Source: Metasolibacillus sp.
GTDB lineage: Bacteria; Bacillota; Bacilli; Bacillales_A; Planococcaceae
Length of the DNA stretch: 64,000 nt
Assembly: GCF_025291715.1 (NCBI RefSeq)
Contig: NZ_JAMBIZ010000015.1
Span: 18,872 to 82,871, forward strand
Direction of reading: 5' to 3'
Shown here in pieces: positions 1 to 8,272 of the stretch. A model generated the notes under the pieces. That model did no database searches and had not been told where the DNA came from. It saw only the letters and a program-made list of their open reading frames with translations. The translations under genes were made by a program, and so were the position numbers. How positions within the stretch are numbered: the stretch's first letter is position 1; each line of letters begins with the position of its first letter.

Positions 1-279
1 ATCTGAATAAATTAAAATCCCCGTAACAGAAATGTCCTCAGAATAAAATTTTATAGCCGATTTTAATTTTGAAACCTTTACAGGGAATCTTGTAATATAG
101 CGTAAGCTTAATGACTGTAAGCGAAACAATTCATTAACATCCGCAACATCTACCTCAGCTTGCTGATAACTAGCCCCTCTTCGGTCTATCAAGCTACGCA
201 TATTTTCCGGGTCGGGAATATTTGATAAAATACGCCGATCCGGTCGTTTAGTCATTAACACTTCCTTTTCTATTGTCAT
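1..279 (-). CDS. PilZ-domain protein, N-terminal 93 residues (runs off window)
   Basis: I translated this edge by hand. Ninety-three codons are open from an ATG whose first base overlaps the stop codon of the upstream deacetylase (TGATG), with AGAAGGTG as ribosome site inside that gene's end. Residues 60-64 read RYITR and residues 82-87 DISVTG, matching the RxxxR and (D/N)xSxxG halves of the PilZ c-di-GMP-binding domain. The polypeptide continues beyond base 1, so it could be a stand-alone PilZ protein or the start of a larger enzyme such as a glycosyltransferase. Co-translation with a polysaccharide deacetylase and a UDP-sugar dehydrogenase suggests c-di-GMP control of exopolysaccharide output. 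The PilZ motifs are seen; the role is inferred. Confidence 0.7.
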   Translation of the reverse strand, partial: MTIEKEVLMTKRPDRRILSNIPDPENMRSLIDRRGASYQQAEVDVADVNELFRLQSLSLRYITRFPVKVSKLKSAIKFYSEDISVTGILIYSD

Positions 280-1709
280 CAATCCACACCTTCTTCTGCA
301 TATTGTTCTATCCATGTCGAGAGCTTTTCAAATGTGTAGCCTTGCTGCTGTAATTGCTCAATAACTAACGGCAATGCATTCACTGTTTCCGTACCATCCA
401 ACACATGCATCACAATAATTTTCCCCGGTGCTACTCGCTCCATAATTCGGTTATAAATATCTTGTACAGTGTAGTCTGTTTTCCAGTCAAATGACGCAAT
501 ATCATATAAAGCAATAGCCTTCATTCCTGTTGCTGTGACTACCTTTGCGGATTTTTCATCAATCACGCCTTGCGCTGGCCTAAAATATAATAATGGCGAT
601 TGCTGCAAGGCATATGTTAGTGCACGATGTGTTTTTACAATATCCTCTTGAAGCTCCTCAGGCGTCATTTCAGTAATATTTCGATGATAGTAGGAGTGGC
701 TTGCAACCTCATGCCCCTCATCTAAAATAAGCTTTGCTAAATGCGGATCCTTTTCCACACCACTTCCGATTAAAAAGAATGTACTTTTAATGTCGTATTT
801 GCGTAATATGTCTAGAATTTCCTTTGTTCTTTCCTCGCTTGCCCAATCATCAAAGGTTAAAGCAACTTCCTTTTTTGTTGTATTTTTTCGATAATAAATA
901 TATGGCTCTACATCTTCATAATTCGCGTTCATTTGAATGGCATCATAGCCTTCGATTTCCTCTAATTCATGCAATGTATACTGATCCTTTAACACTTCTG
1001 ATAATGTCGTGAGCGTATAGCCTCTTTCATTCGCTTTCTCTGCTAATAACGGAATCGCCTCAATCACAGCTGGGTTAATATATGTGTTCAAATGAATGAC
1101 AGCACCACTACTCCAAAAACGCTCAATATATGCTACAAGGTCCTCTGCGCTTTGCATTTTTCTATCCTGTGGATTAATCGAGTATTCTATAACCGCCTTT
1201 AACCCTAGTGTAGCGGCTGCTAAACGCATGTTTTCTGTTGCATCGCCTGAGCGGCTGCGCACATATTGTGGTGTATAGTGTAAATGCTTATCAAAAATTT
1301 CATTCGCTAAAAAGATTTCTTTATATGTTTGCTCATAATCTAGCGTTGACATATCCTGAAATGTTAAGGTACCATTTTGCACTTCATGCCCTCTTGCTAT
1401 AATTTCCTGTGCAAGCTCCGGCTCTTCTGCCACACGCATTCCCTCTAAAAAGAAAGTTGCTTTTATTTTATGTTTGTCTAGTTCATCTAATATTTTCATC
1501 ATTGTGTCTTCGTCTGCTAAGCCGTTAAATGTAAGTCCTATTTTTGGTTCTAGGGTGTTAGATACTCGAATTACATCGCTTAGTGTTCCATCAGATGCCT
1601 CCACTTCAATTGAAGGTTCTACTGCCTGAACAGCTCCCTCTCCATTTTTTGACTGACAACCTATTAAAAATAAAATAGGCACTATACTATAAAGTAGCCA
1701 TTTCTTCAT
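279..1709 (-). CDS. Tandem NodB polysaccharide deacetylase lipoprotein
   Basis: Exported lipoprotein (hydrophobic leader ending LIGC) with two NodB carbohydrate-esterase domains. The C-terminal one (about residues 280-465) keeps the catalytic set: TFDD, a SHSYYH metal site, RPAQG and MHVLDG. The N-terminal one (about 60-250) is degenerate: TFNG replaces TFDD and the SHxxxxH stretch is lost, so it is probably a non-catalytic glycan-binding or structural domain. The ATG at 1709 is chosen over the GTG at 1718 because AAGGGGTG lies at the right distance. It starts 12 bases after the UDP-sugar dehydrogenase and overlaps the PilZ gene. Probably deacetylates a surface polysaccharide, as PgaB/IcaB-type enzymes do; the substrate is not known. 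Confidence 0.85.
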   Translation of the reverse strand: MKKWLLYSIVPILFLIGCQSKNGEGAVQAVEPSIEVEASDGTLSDVIRVSNTLEPKIGLTFNGLADEDTMMKILDELDKHKIKATFFLEGMRVAEEPELAQEIIARGHEVQNGTLTFQDMSTLDYEQTYKEIFLANEIFDKHLHYTPQYVRSRSGDATENMRLAAATLGLKAVIEYSINPQDRKMQSAEDLVAYIERFWSSGAVIHLNTYINPAVIEAIPLLAEKANERGYTLTTLSEVLKDQYTLHELEEIEGYDAIQMNANYEDVEPYIYYRKNTTKKEVALTFDDWASEERTKEILDILRKYDIKSTFFLIGSGVEKDPHLAKLILDEGHEVASHSYYHRNITEMTPEELQEDIVKTHRALTYALQQSPLLYFRPAQGVIDEKSAKVVTATGMKAIALYDIASFDWKTDYTVQDIYNRIMERVAPGKIIVMHVLDGTETVNALPLVIEQLQQQGYTFEKLSTWIEQYAEEGVD

Positions 1710-1721
1710 AAATAACACCCC

Positions 1722-3026
1722 TTACAATTTATAGTAATTTCCATTTTGGAATAAGTAGTTTGTTTGACGAGTATCGAAAATAAAATTCGCATGAATATCG
1801 ATCATTTCATAATCAATATTGGAATGGTTTGTTAAAATCAAAACTCCATCTGCCTGCTGAACAAGCTCAGGTGTTAATAAAACGGTAGGTATATCTGTCA
1901 TAAATGGATCAACGATTTGAATGTTGCAATTCATATTTTTAAGCAATTGAATAATAGCAAGTGCAGGTGATTCGCGTACATCATCAACATTCGGCTTATA
2001 TGCCACACCAATAACGACTAGCGTTGCACCTGCTAACTGCTTGTGTAGCATATTCAAATAGTTTGCTAATCGATATACGATAAATTGTGGCATTGATGCA
2101 TTCACTTTATCAGCGGTATCAATTAGTGATGTGTGCACACCATATTGTTTCCCTATCCATAGTAAGTATTTAGGATCGATTGGTATGCAATGCCCGCCAA
2201 CCCCTGGTCCTGGAGTGAAACGCATAAAACCATAGGGCTTTGTAGCAGCCGCATCCACAACTTCCCATATATCAATATTCATCGCATGACATACTTTGCT
2301 TAGCTCATTAATCAAAGCAATATTCACTTGGCGGAATGTGTTTTCAAGTAGCTTCTCCATTTCGGCTACTTCCGGTGTCGAAACGCAGTGTACTTGCGTT
2401 TGCAATGCATTTTCATAAAATAGCCTTGCTAGCCATGTACAGCTTGTAGTTAATCCTCCAACGACTTTTGGTGTATTTTTTACATTAAAATGTTGATTCC
2501 CCGGATCAATACGCTCAGGAGAATAAGCGATAAAGCAATCTTCCCCCACTGTATAACTATGTTGCTCAATCATTGGGTAAATAACTTCCCTTGTCGTTCC
2601 TGGATATGTTGTGCTCTCTAAAATAAGTAATGTATCTTTCGTCATATAGCGTTGTATTTGGATAACAGCGTCTTCTATATACGAAATATTCGGACTTCCG
2701 TCGACATTTAAAGGCGTTGGTACACAAATAACAATAATATCAGCTTGCTGTAATCGCTCAAATTGATTTGTTGCTATAAATCGCTCACTCTCTAATGCTG
2801 TTGCTATATCGTTAGAGAGCATATCTGAAATATAGCTTTTTCTTTGATTCAAACTATTAATTTTATCGATGTTATTATCAAAACCAATGGTAAAAAACCC
2901 ATTGTTGACAGCTTCAATTGCTAAAGGTAATCCGACATAACCGAGACCAATCACACCAACTACCGCCTGCTTCGATTGTATTTTGTCAGCAAATATAGAG
3001 TATTTACTGCCCATTTTATTATTCAT
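1722..3026 (-). CDS. UDP-glucose/UDP-N-acetyl-hexosamine 6-dehydrogenase family (WecC/TviB-like)
   Basis: NAD-dependent four-electron oxidation of a UDP-hexose to the UDP-uronic acid, a precursor for acidic capsule or exopolysaccharide. Seen: Rossmann motif GLGYVGLP near residue 27, the central dimerisation helix region, and the catalytic cysteine motif GVGGHCIPIDPKYL near residue 276. At 434 aa it fits the UDP-GlcNAc/ManNAc dehydrogenase branch (WbpA, TviB, WecC) as well as Ugd; the exact sugar cannot be read from sequence. Ribosome site AAGGGAGA lies 7 bases before the ATG. First gene of the visible operon with the tandem deacetylase and PilZ protein. Confidence 0.88.
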   Translation of the reverse strand: MNNKMGSKYSIFADKIQSKQAVVGVIGLGYVGLPLAIEAVNNGFFTIGFDNNIDKINSLNQRKSYISDMLSNDIATALESERFIATNQFERLQQADIIVICVPTPLNVDGSPNISYIEDAVIQIQRYMTKDTLLILESTTYPGTTREVIYPMIEQHSYTVGEDCFIAYSPERIDPGNQHFNVKNTPKVVGGLTTSCTWLARLFYENALQTQVHCVSTPEVAEMEKLLENTFRQVNIALINELSKVCHAMNIDIWEVVDAAATKPYGFMRFTPGPGVGGHCIPIDPKYLLWIGKQYGVHTSLIDTADKVNASMPQFIVYRLANYLNMLHKQLAGATLVVIGVAYKPNVDDVRESPALAIIQLLKNMNCNIQIVDPFMTDIPTVLLTPELVQQADGVLILTNHSNIDYEMIDIHANFIFDTRQTNYLFQNGNYYKL

Positions 3027-3380
3027 AAAAATCTCCCTTCATCTCTTTTCAACTAAACATCTCTCTTTATTATTGAAATCAAAATAAGTAATATTTTTCC
3101 TTTTATAAATATATAATGAAGACTTAATTGATATATGCAATTATATTTCAAAGTATGATTTACCTGTAAATTCCAATATAAAAAGATGCACTGTTACCGA
3201 ATTGAAACTTAGCATAGCTTGCAAAGGTTAAAATTAGGTTAAAAAATCACAATTTTTCTCAAAAATCCCCTAAAATAATCCTATAGTTTCAATCATTATG
3301 AAATAGGATAAAACACATGTAATCCATAATACCCAACCACTATAATATTATTCAAAAGTAATATTTACTATTGAAATAAA
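3027..3380. other. Intergenic stretch, AT-rich, no gene seen
   Basis: About 350 bases between the polysaccharide operon start and the small lipoprotein gene terminator. No open frame with a ribosome site was found on either strand. It must hold the promoter for the minus-strand dehydrogenase operon, but no -35/-10 pair stands out with good spacing. Confidence 0.5.
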
Positions 3381-3425
3381 AATGGAGTTATACGAAAGGA
3401 TGATGCTCTTTCGTATAACTCCATT
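3381..3425 (-). terminator. Perfect 18-bp hairpin terminator overlapping a gene end
   Basis: Arms 3381-3398 and 3408-3425 are exact reverse complements with a 9-base loop, followed on the minus strand by TTTTTATTT. The stop codon (3388-3390) and last codons of the small lipoprotein gene lie inside the stem, so the coding sequence and terminator share bases. Confidence 0.9.
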
Positions 3426-3651
3426 CATTTTCTAGCAAATAGGTTAGCCACAGTCCGACGGATTCAGATAAAAACACCTTCTTTTGCTGTTGCATATCTG
3501 TTTGCAATAGCCCATTTTTATTAATCAATTGCTCCAGCACAAACTGTTCTGTAGGTGATAGTGGAGGCATCTGTTCAACTATTTTCTCCTGTTCACAGCC
3601 AATCAATACTAAAATTGAAAAAATCAAAAACCCTTTCATTATCCGCTTCAT
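3388..3651 (-). CDS. Small putative lipoprotein, 87 aa
   Basis: Starts MKRIMKGFLIFSILVLIGC, a short lysine/arginine-containing leader with a lipobox, so the mature product would be a membrane-anchored protein of about 69 residues from Cys19. AGGAGGTG lies 9 bases upstream of the ATG. The mature part is hydrophilic with several Gln/Glu and no domain that I recognise. It is a single-gene unit with its own coding-overlapping terminator; function unknown. Confidence 0.7.
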   Translation of the reverse strand: MKRIMKGFLIFSILVLIGCEQEKIVEQMPPLSPTEQFVLEQLINKNGLLQTDMQQQKKVFLSESVGLWLTYLLENEWSYTKEHHPFV

Positions 3652-3694
3652 TTAGCCGCACCTCCTTACACATAAATATGCTTTAAGCTATATA

Positions 3695-3750
3695 CAAAAG
3701 GCTACCAAAAAAGTAGGTAGTTTATTACCTATTTTTCCGGCAGCCTTTTG
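3695..3750 (-). terminator. Terminator after kbl
   Basis: Nested inverted repeats: outer arms CAAAAGGCT / AGCCTTTTG and an inner AAGTAGGTA/TACCTA hairpin, directly after the stop of the minus-strand kbl gene. The run of U falls within the distal arm and just after it. Confidence 0.75.
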
Positions 3751-3756
3751 TTGCGC

Positions 3757-4947
3757 TTATTGAATTACACCTAATTCGCGACCTACTTTCGCATAAATCG
3801 CTAATGCCTCATCTAGCATTTCCTTTGTATGTGCTGCTGTTGGCATGTTACGCACACGACCAGTTCCTTTTGGTACTGTTGGGAAAACAATTGATTTTGC
3901 GTAAACGCCTTCTTCAAATAGGCGCTTTGAAAATTCTTGTGTTAATTTTTCATCACCGATAATACATGGTGTAATCGGTGTTTCGGATGCACCGATATTA
4001 AAGCCTAACTCCGATAAACCTTTTTTCAAGTAATCACCATTGTCCCACAGCTTATCATGTAGCTCTGTTGAATCGATAATCATTTGTACTGCACTTGTAA
4101 TTGCTGCAACATCCGCTGGTGGCAATGCTGTTGAGAATAAAAATGGACGAGAACGCACTTTTAACCAGTCGATTAATTGCTTCTTCCCAGCTACATAGCC
4201 ACCAACAACACCGATTGCCTTTGATAATGTACCGATTTGGAAGTCGATTTCATTTTCCAAGCCGAAATGCTTCACTGTGCCTTTTCCTTTACCTGTTACA
4301 CCAGAGCCATGCGCATCATCCACATAAGTAATCAAATCAAACTCTTTTGCAATTTCAACGATTTCTGGTAGCTTAGCGATATCGCCATCCATTGAAAAGA
4401 CACCGTCTGTAATAACCATAATTTTATTGTAAAGACCTGACTCTTTCGCTGCCTTCGCCTTTGCACGTAAGTCATCCATATCTGAATGGTTGTATGCGAT
4501 AATTTTTGCCTTTGATAAACGGCAGCCATCAATAATAGAAGCATGGTTTAATTGATCTGATAAAATCGCATCATTTTTATCCATCACAGCTGAAATTGCT
4601 GCCATATTACAGTTAAAGCCTGATTGATAAGAAATTGCTGCCTCTGTTCCTTTGAACTCTGCTAGCTTTTCCTCTAACTTCACGTGCAAATCAAGCGTAC
4701 CATTAATCGTACGTACAGCACCTGCACCTACGCCATATACATCAATTGTTTCCTTTGCAACTTTCTTTAATTCATCATTTGTTGCTAAACCTAAATAGTT
4801 ATTTGATGATAAGTTAACTAAATTTTTGCCACGCACTTTAATAATCGGACCATTTGCGCCTTCTACAGGGTCGATTTCGTTATATAATCCTTGCTCATGC
4901 AACGCTTGTAAATTTTCTTGTAAAAATGTATCTAATATTTTTGACAA
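3757..4947 (-). CDS. kbl: Glycine C-acetyltransferase (2-amino-3-ketobutyrate CoA ligase)
   Basis: PLP enzyme of the alpha-oxoamine synthase family that cleaves 2-amino-3-oxobutyrate with CoA to glycine and acetyl-CoA in threonine breakdown. Seen: SSNNYLGL near the N-terminus, [12 protein letters not shown] (PLP aspartate and histidine) and the PLP lysine motif [11 protein letters not shown]. The 396-residue length and close similarity to Kbl favour this over BioF (8-amino-7-oxononanoate synthase), which is the main alternative. Translation probably begins at TTG, with AAGGGAT 8 bases upstream. The usual partner, threonine dehydrogenase (tdh), is not beside it in this window. Confidence 0.85.
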   Translation of the reverse strand: MSKILDTFLQENLQALHEQGLYNEIDPVEGANGPIIKVRGKNLVNLSSNNYLGLATNDELKKVAKETIDVYGVGAGAVRTINGTLDLHVKLEEKLAEFKGTEAAISYQSGFNCNMAAISAVMDKNDAILSDQLNHASIIDGCRLSKAKIIAYNHSDMDDLRAKAKAAKESGLYNKIMVITDGVFSMDGDIAKLPEIVEIAKEFDLITYVDDAHGSGVTGKGKGTVKHFGLENEIDFQIGTLSKAIGVVGGYVAGKKQLIDWLKVRSRPFLFSTALPPADVAAITSAVQMIIDSTELHDKLWDNGDYLKKGLSELGFNIGASETPITPCIIGDEKLTQEFSKRLFEEGVYAKSIVFPTVPKGTGRVRNMPTAAHTKEMLDEALAIYAKVGRELGVIQ

Positions 4948-4976
4948 AGCACTTCATCCCTTCGTGTAATGTAAAT

Positions 4977-5603
4977 CTATTTTAACATATTTGGCTCGCC
5001 AATCAATTGCGCTAGTTGTTTTCTAAAGAAAGGCAATGCCCATTGAATAATTTGTCCAGAGCCTAGTGCAAGTATAACTGTCCCTACACCAACTGGACCA
5101 CCGAGCAGCCAACCAACAGCCGCTGCAAATACTTCCATAATCGTCCTTGCTAAACGCACAGAACCGCCAAACTGTTCAACAATAATCATCATAATCGTGT
5201 CGCGTGGACCTGCTCCGACATTCGCCGAAATATATAAGGCACAGCCAATGCTCATGACAAAAAATCCTGCGATAAAATAGCACAGCTCCCACATAAAAAT
5301 AGATGTTGATGGTAGCAGCCAGTTAAATAAATCAATAAAAGAACCAATTAATAGCATATTTAACCATGTTGCTATTTTCGGCCATCTTCTTAAAAATAAT
5401 GAGGTGCTTACAACGATGATAAGCCCTGTCAAAATAGACCATGTACCAATCGTTAAGCCAAATTGCTTAAATAAACCAATATGTAATACATCCCACGGGC
5501 TTGTTCCTAACGCTTTCCCTTTAATCGTTAAAGAAATCCCTAATGACATGACAGTTAAACCGACAAAAAAGAATGTCCACTGCCATGCAAATTTTTTCCG
5601 CAT
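4977..5603 (-). CDS. yczE: YczE/YitT-type integral membrane protein
   Basis: A 208-residue protein with about five hydrophobic segments and conserved stretches LGTSPWDVLHIGL and NVGAGPRDTIMM, which match the YczE family. In Bacillus subtilis YczE is a membrane protein of poorly defined role near the surfactin locus. AGAAGG precedes the ATG. It lies 29 bases downstream of nothing on its strand except the YbaK gene (24-base gap), so the two probably share a transcript. Family assignment is good; no transport substrate can be read. Confidence 0.75.
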   Translation of the reverse strand: MRKKFAWQWTFFFVGLTVMSLGISLTIKGKALGTSPWDVLHIGLFKQFGLTIGTWSILTGLIIVVSTSLFLRRWPKIATWLNMLLIGSFIDLFNWLLPSTSIFMWELCYFIAGFFVMSIGCALYISANVGAGPRDTIMMIIVEQFGGSVRLARTIMEVFAAAVGWLLGGPVGVGTVILALGSGQIIQWALPFFRKQLAQLIGEPNMLK

Positions 5604-5627
5604 ATCATTTGCCTTCTTTCTTATACT

Positions 5628-6113
5628 TTACATCGTCAATTCACCGTATTGTGCTTTGACAACTTCCAATAAATGCTGTGGTAGTAGCTTCATCTGCATA
5701 CCAATTTTCCCTGCACTGACAATCATAAATTGTAGCTGCTGTGCTGATGCATCAATAAATGTTGGGAAAAGCTTTTTCATGCCAACTGGTGAACAGCCTC
5801 CACGAATATAGCCTGTTAAGCCTAGTAACTCCTTTACTGCAATGAGCTCGACTTTTTTCTCACCTGCTATTTTTGCTGCTGCCTTTAAGTTTAATTCCTT
5901 TGCTACAGGAATGACAAAAACATAAAATTGCCCTTTGCCATTTGTGGCAATAAGCGTCTTAAACACCGTTTCTACTCGTTGATTTGTTTTTTGCGCAACT
6001 GTCACACCATCGATTGCACCGCCTTCCTCCACCGTATATTCCAACACCTCATACGGAATCTTTTGTTGTTCAATGATGCGAACGGCATTCGTCTTAGCTG
6101 TTTTCTTTGCCAT
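5628..6113 (-). CDS. ybaK: YbaK/EbsC-type aminoacyl-tRNA deacylase
   Basis: Editing enzyme that hydrolyses mischarged Cys-tRNA(Pro). At 161 aa it has the single-domain YbaK length; the fold signatures [16 protein letters not shown], a lysine in VFKTL, and the [14 protein letters not shown] loop near residue 105 are characteristic of this branch. AGGGAGGG lies just upstream of the ATG. It is followed by the yczE-like gene on the same strand; no functional link is known. Confidence 0.85.
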   Translation of the reverse strand: MAKKTAKTNAVRIIEQQKIPYEVLEYTVEEGGAIDGVTVAQKTNQRVETVFKTLIATNGKGQFYVFVIPVAKELNLKAAAKIAGEKKVELIAVKELLGLTGYIRGGCSPVGMKKLFPTFIDASAQQLQFMIVSAGKIGMQMKLLPQHLLEVVKAQYGELTM

Positions 6114-6187
6114 TTTACACCCTCCCTTTTAGCATATATCAATTACTCTGAGGCTTTATCATGATTCAATGGGTATTTAAATTATGA

Positions 6188-6227
6188 TAAAAAAAGCTGT
6201 TCTAGCATACATACTAGAACAACTTTT
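6188..6227 (-). terminator. Hairpin terminator after the HEQAH protein gene
   Basis: Arms 6192-6205 and 6214-6227 pair with one G-U mismatch, an 8-base loop, and a run of seven T on the minus strand, five bases beyond the stop codon of the SprA-related gene. Confidence 0.85.
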
Positions 6228-6231
6228 ATGT

Positions 6232-7026
6232 TTACGCAATTTTTGAAAATGTTGGCTCTTCAATCGCAAGATAGCCGTTTTTCACCATCTCAATATGGCT
6301 TTGGTACTGCATCTTTGCTTTATTAAACGTTCTTTGTGTAATAATATTTTCTAATTCCTTACCGAAAATCGTTGGTGCTGTCGCATTACGCTCTACATCA
6401 TTTGTAAATTGCTCAGGCACATCGAAAGTTAAGTCTTCGTTTACAAATGGGGGCTCTTCATGTGGCTCCAGCTCTGCAACAAGCCCTGTCTGCACTTGTT
6501 GAATCTGTGCTGCTGCGCTCGCAGCTACTCGCAAATCCTGTGGAGATGGCTGTGCAGGTGCCAATGCCGCTTGACGTACCTGCTCTAATATTTTTATTGT
6601 TTCCTCGTCAGAGCTTGTCGTAGGTGTTTGAATAGACACTTCTCCACCACTTACATAAAGCTGATCATCTGGACCTTGCGTATATGTGTATGAAATTGGC
6701 CCTGTGACGCTTGCTCCCGCCGCTTTATGCGCCTGCTCATGCGCCTTTACTTCGCTCTCTGTCATTTGTAGGTGGCGTAATTGCGCTTGCGCTTCAGGTG
6801 TCTCTAGCCTTTGCTGTGTATCATTCGCTTTTGCGTCTGCTGCTAGTAAATCCTTCTCTGTTTTACCTGACAGCAAATTTTCTAACGCCACAAGAACTGG
6901 GTTTTGGCTTGCCTTAGCAAATTGTGCCGTTCTTTTATATGCCTCACCCATCTCTTTGCGTTGTAATACCTTTTTGCGTCCCTCAAAATCCAACATGCCG
7001 CTTTGCATCAAGCTAGCAATTTTCAT
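6232..7026 (-). CDS. SprA-related putative metalloprotease (CJM1_0395-like)
   Basis: A 264-residue protein with a central conserved block: KAHEQAHKAAGASVTGPISYTY followed by VSGGEVSIQTP. HEQAH has the HExxH form of a zinc protease, and the pairing with a GGEV motif is typical of the SprA-related/CJM1_0395 family. Flanks are glutamine- and alanine-rich, low complexity, and probably disordered. No signal peptide is seen. The ATG at 7026 is preferred over the GTG at 7035 since AAAGAGGTG lies 7 bases before it. Protease activity is a family prediction, not shown. Confidence 0.75.
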   Translation of the reverse strand: MKIASLMQSGMLDFEGRKKVLQRKEMGEAYKRTAQFAKASQNPVLVALENLLSGKTEKDLLAADAKANDTQQRLETPEAQAQLRHLQMTESEVKAHEQAHKAAGASVTGPISYTYTQGPDDQLYVSGGEVSIQTPTTSSDEETIKILEQVRQAALAPAQPSPQDLRVAASAAAQIQQVQTGLVAELEPHEEPPFVNEDLTFDVPEQFTNDVERNATAPTIFGKELENIITQRTFNKAKMQYQSHIEMVKNGYLAIEEPTFSKIA

Positions 7027-7209
7027 AAACTTCACCTCTTTCTGTGCATTTTAATTAAGACAATTATATCAGACCATACCCTATTTTTTCATGCACAAAA
7101 CGTTAAATAGACCTTAAGTCATATAGCCTTAATAAAAATTTATGCTCATATTTTTATTTGGCTTTTCAAAAACTAGATTTTCATTATACGAAGCCTTTCT
7201 CAATCAAAT

Positions 7210-7243
7210 AAAAAAATGAAAGGTTACCAAAAACAACCTTTCA
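7210..7243 (-). terminator. Terminator after the D,D-carboxypeptidase gene
   Basis: Arms TGAAAGGTT (7217-7225) and AACCTTTCA (7235-7243) with a 9-base loop, followed on the minus strand by a run of T. It ends the vanR-vanS-carboxypeptidase-like transcript. Confidence 0.8.
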
Positions 7244-7262
7244 CCTTTATTATTTTGAAAGC

Positions 7263-8183
7263 TCACAGCGCACTATATACTGAAAATGCATCCACTATAT
7301 TAAATTGCTCAGTTCGTGGTCCTCCTTCAGCTCCTGCCGTTACAAGGATGTACTCTTGTCCATTTACCACTGCTAAGCTTGCTAAACATAAGCCTGCCTC
7401 ATCTGTATAGCCCGTTTTGCCACCTACTATTTCTCCCTGAGGTAGCATGCTGGAGCTCATATTTTGAAACATTCGACTTGTCAATGTGATGCCTTCTGGA
7501 TGAAGATTTGTTGATTGTATAGAATAACGCTGTGCTGTATAAACATTTCGAAACTCCTGATTCATTAACGCATATTGCAAAAATAAGGAAATATCTTTAA
7601 CCGTCGTATAATGATTAGCATTGTGTAATCCTGTTGTATTTGTAAAATTCGTATTTTCCATTTCTAGCTGCTGAGCCTTATCGTTCATAAGCTTTACAAA
7701 TGCTTGCTCTGAGCCAGCAATATATTCAGTTAAGCCGATTGTCGCCTCCGCACCTGACGGCAGCATAGAGCCATACAGCAAATCCTCTAAAGTAAGCTCC
7801 TCATTTGGAAGAAAACCTGCCATAGAGGCATTTTCTTGATATAAATCATCAAATATTTCCCTTGGTAATACAATGCGTTCTTGCAAATTATCAATATGTT
7901 CAATCGCAACTAAAATTGTCATCATTTTTGTTAAAGATGCTGGGTAAATAATTTCCTCACTATTTTTATCCAATAGCACTTCATTTTTATCCAAATTCAC
8001 TAAAATTGCATTGGAACTGTGTAAACTAATATCAAGCGTTCCCTCGCTCTGCACAGGTACGAATAATTTTGAAGAGGCAATGTCCTGACGTAAAGACATT
8101 GAAGGCTCCCTTGTTAGCATAAAATAAAGGAATAGCGCCGTTAATATCAACAAGATACTAAAAATCCCTTTTTTCGTGAACAT
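7263..8183 (-). CDS. Serine-type D-alanyl-D-alanine carboxypeptidase (peptidase S11)
   Basis: Removes the terminal D-Ala from peptidoglycan pentapeptides at the outer membrane face. Seen in 306 aa: an N-terminal membrane anchor (residues 7-23), nucleophile motif SLTK (83-86), SGA (143-145) where SGN is more usual, and GGKTG (254-258). There is no C-terminal amphipathic anchor domain as in DacA, so it is a minimal enzyme held by its N-terminus. The ATG at 8183 follows AAAGGAG; an in-frame TTG lies 9 bases earlier. It sits directly after the VanS-like kinase, in the same place as vanY in vanB clusters, although VanY is an unrelated metallo-enzyme. Confidence 0.87.
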   Translation of the reverse strand: MFTKKGIFSILLILTALFLYFMLTREPSMSLRQDIASSKLFVPVQSEGTLDISLHSSNAILVNLDKNEVLLDKNSEEIIYPASLTKMMTILVAIEHIDNLQERIVLPREIFDDLYQENASMAGFLPNEELTLEDLLYGSMLPSGAEATIGLTEYIAGSEQAFVKLMNDKAQQLEMENTNFTNTTGLHNANHYTTVKDISLFLQYALMNQEFRNVYTAQRYSIQSTNLHPEGITLTSRMFQNMSSSMLPQGEIVGGKTGYTDEAGLCLASLAVVNGQEYILVTAGAEGGPRTEQFNIVDAFSVYSAL

Positions 8184-8272
8184 AAATAACAACTCCTTTT
8201 CTGTATGCTTCTATTCAAACATAAAAAAAGGAGCGTTTTTTTAATTAACTATTAGCAAATTCTTAAGGTTTC

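Noticed and set aside
7263..8183. Calling the carboxypeptidase VanY
   Set aside because: VanY is a metallo-D,D-carboxypeptidase; this protein has the serine SxxK and KTG motifs of peptidase S11.
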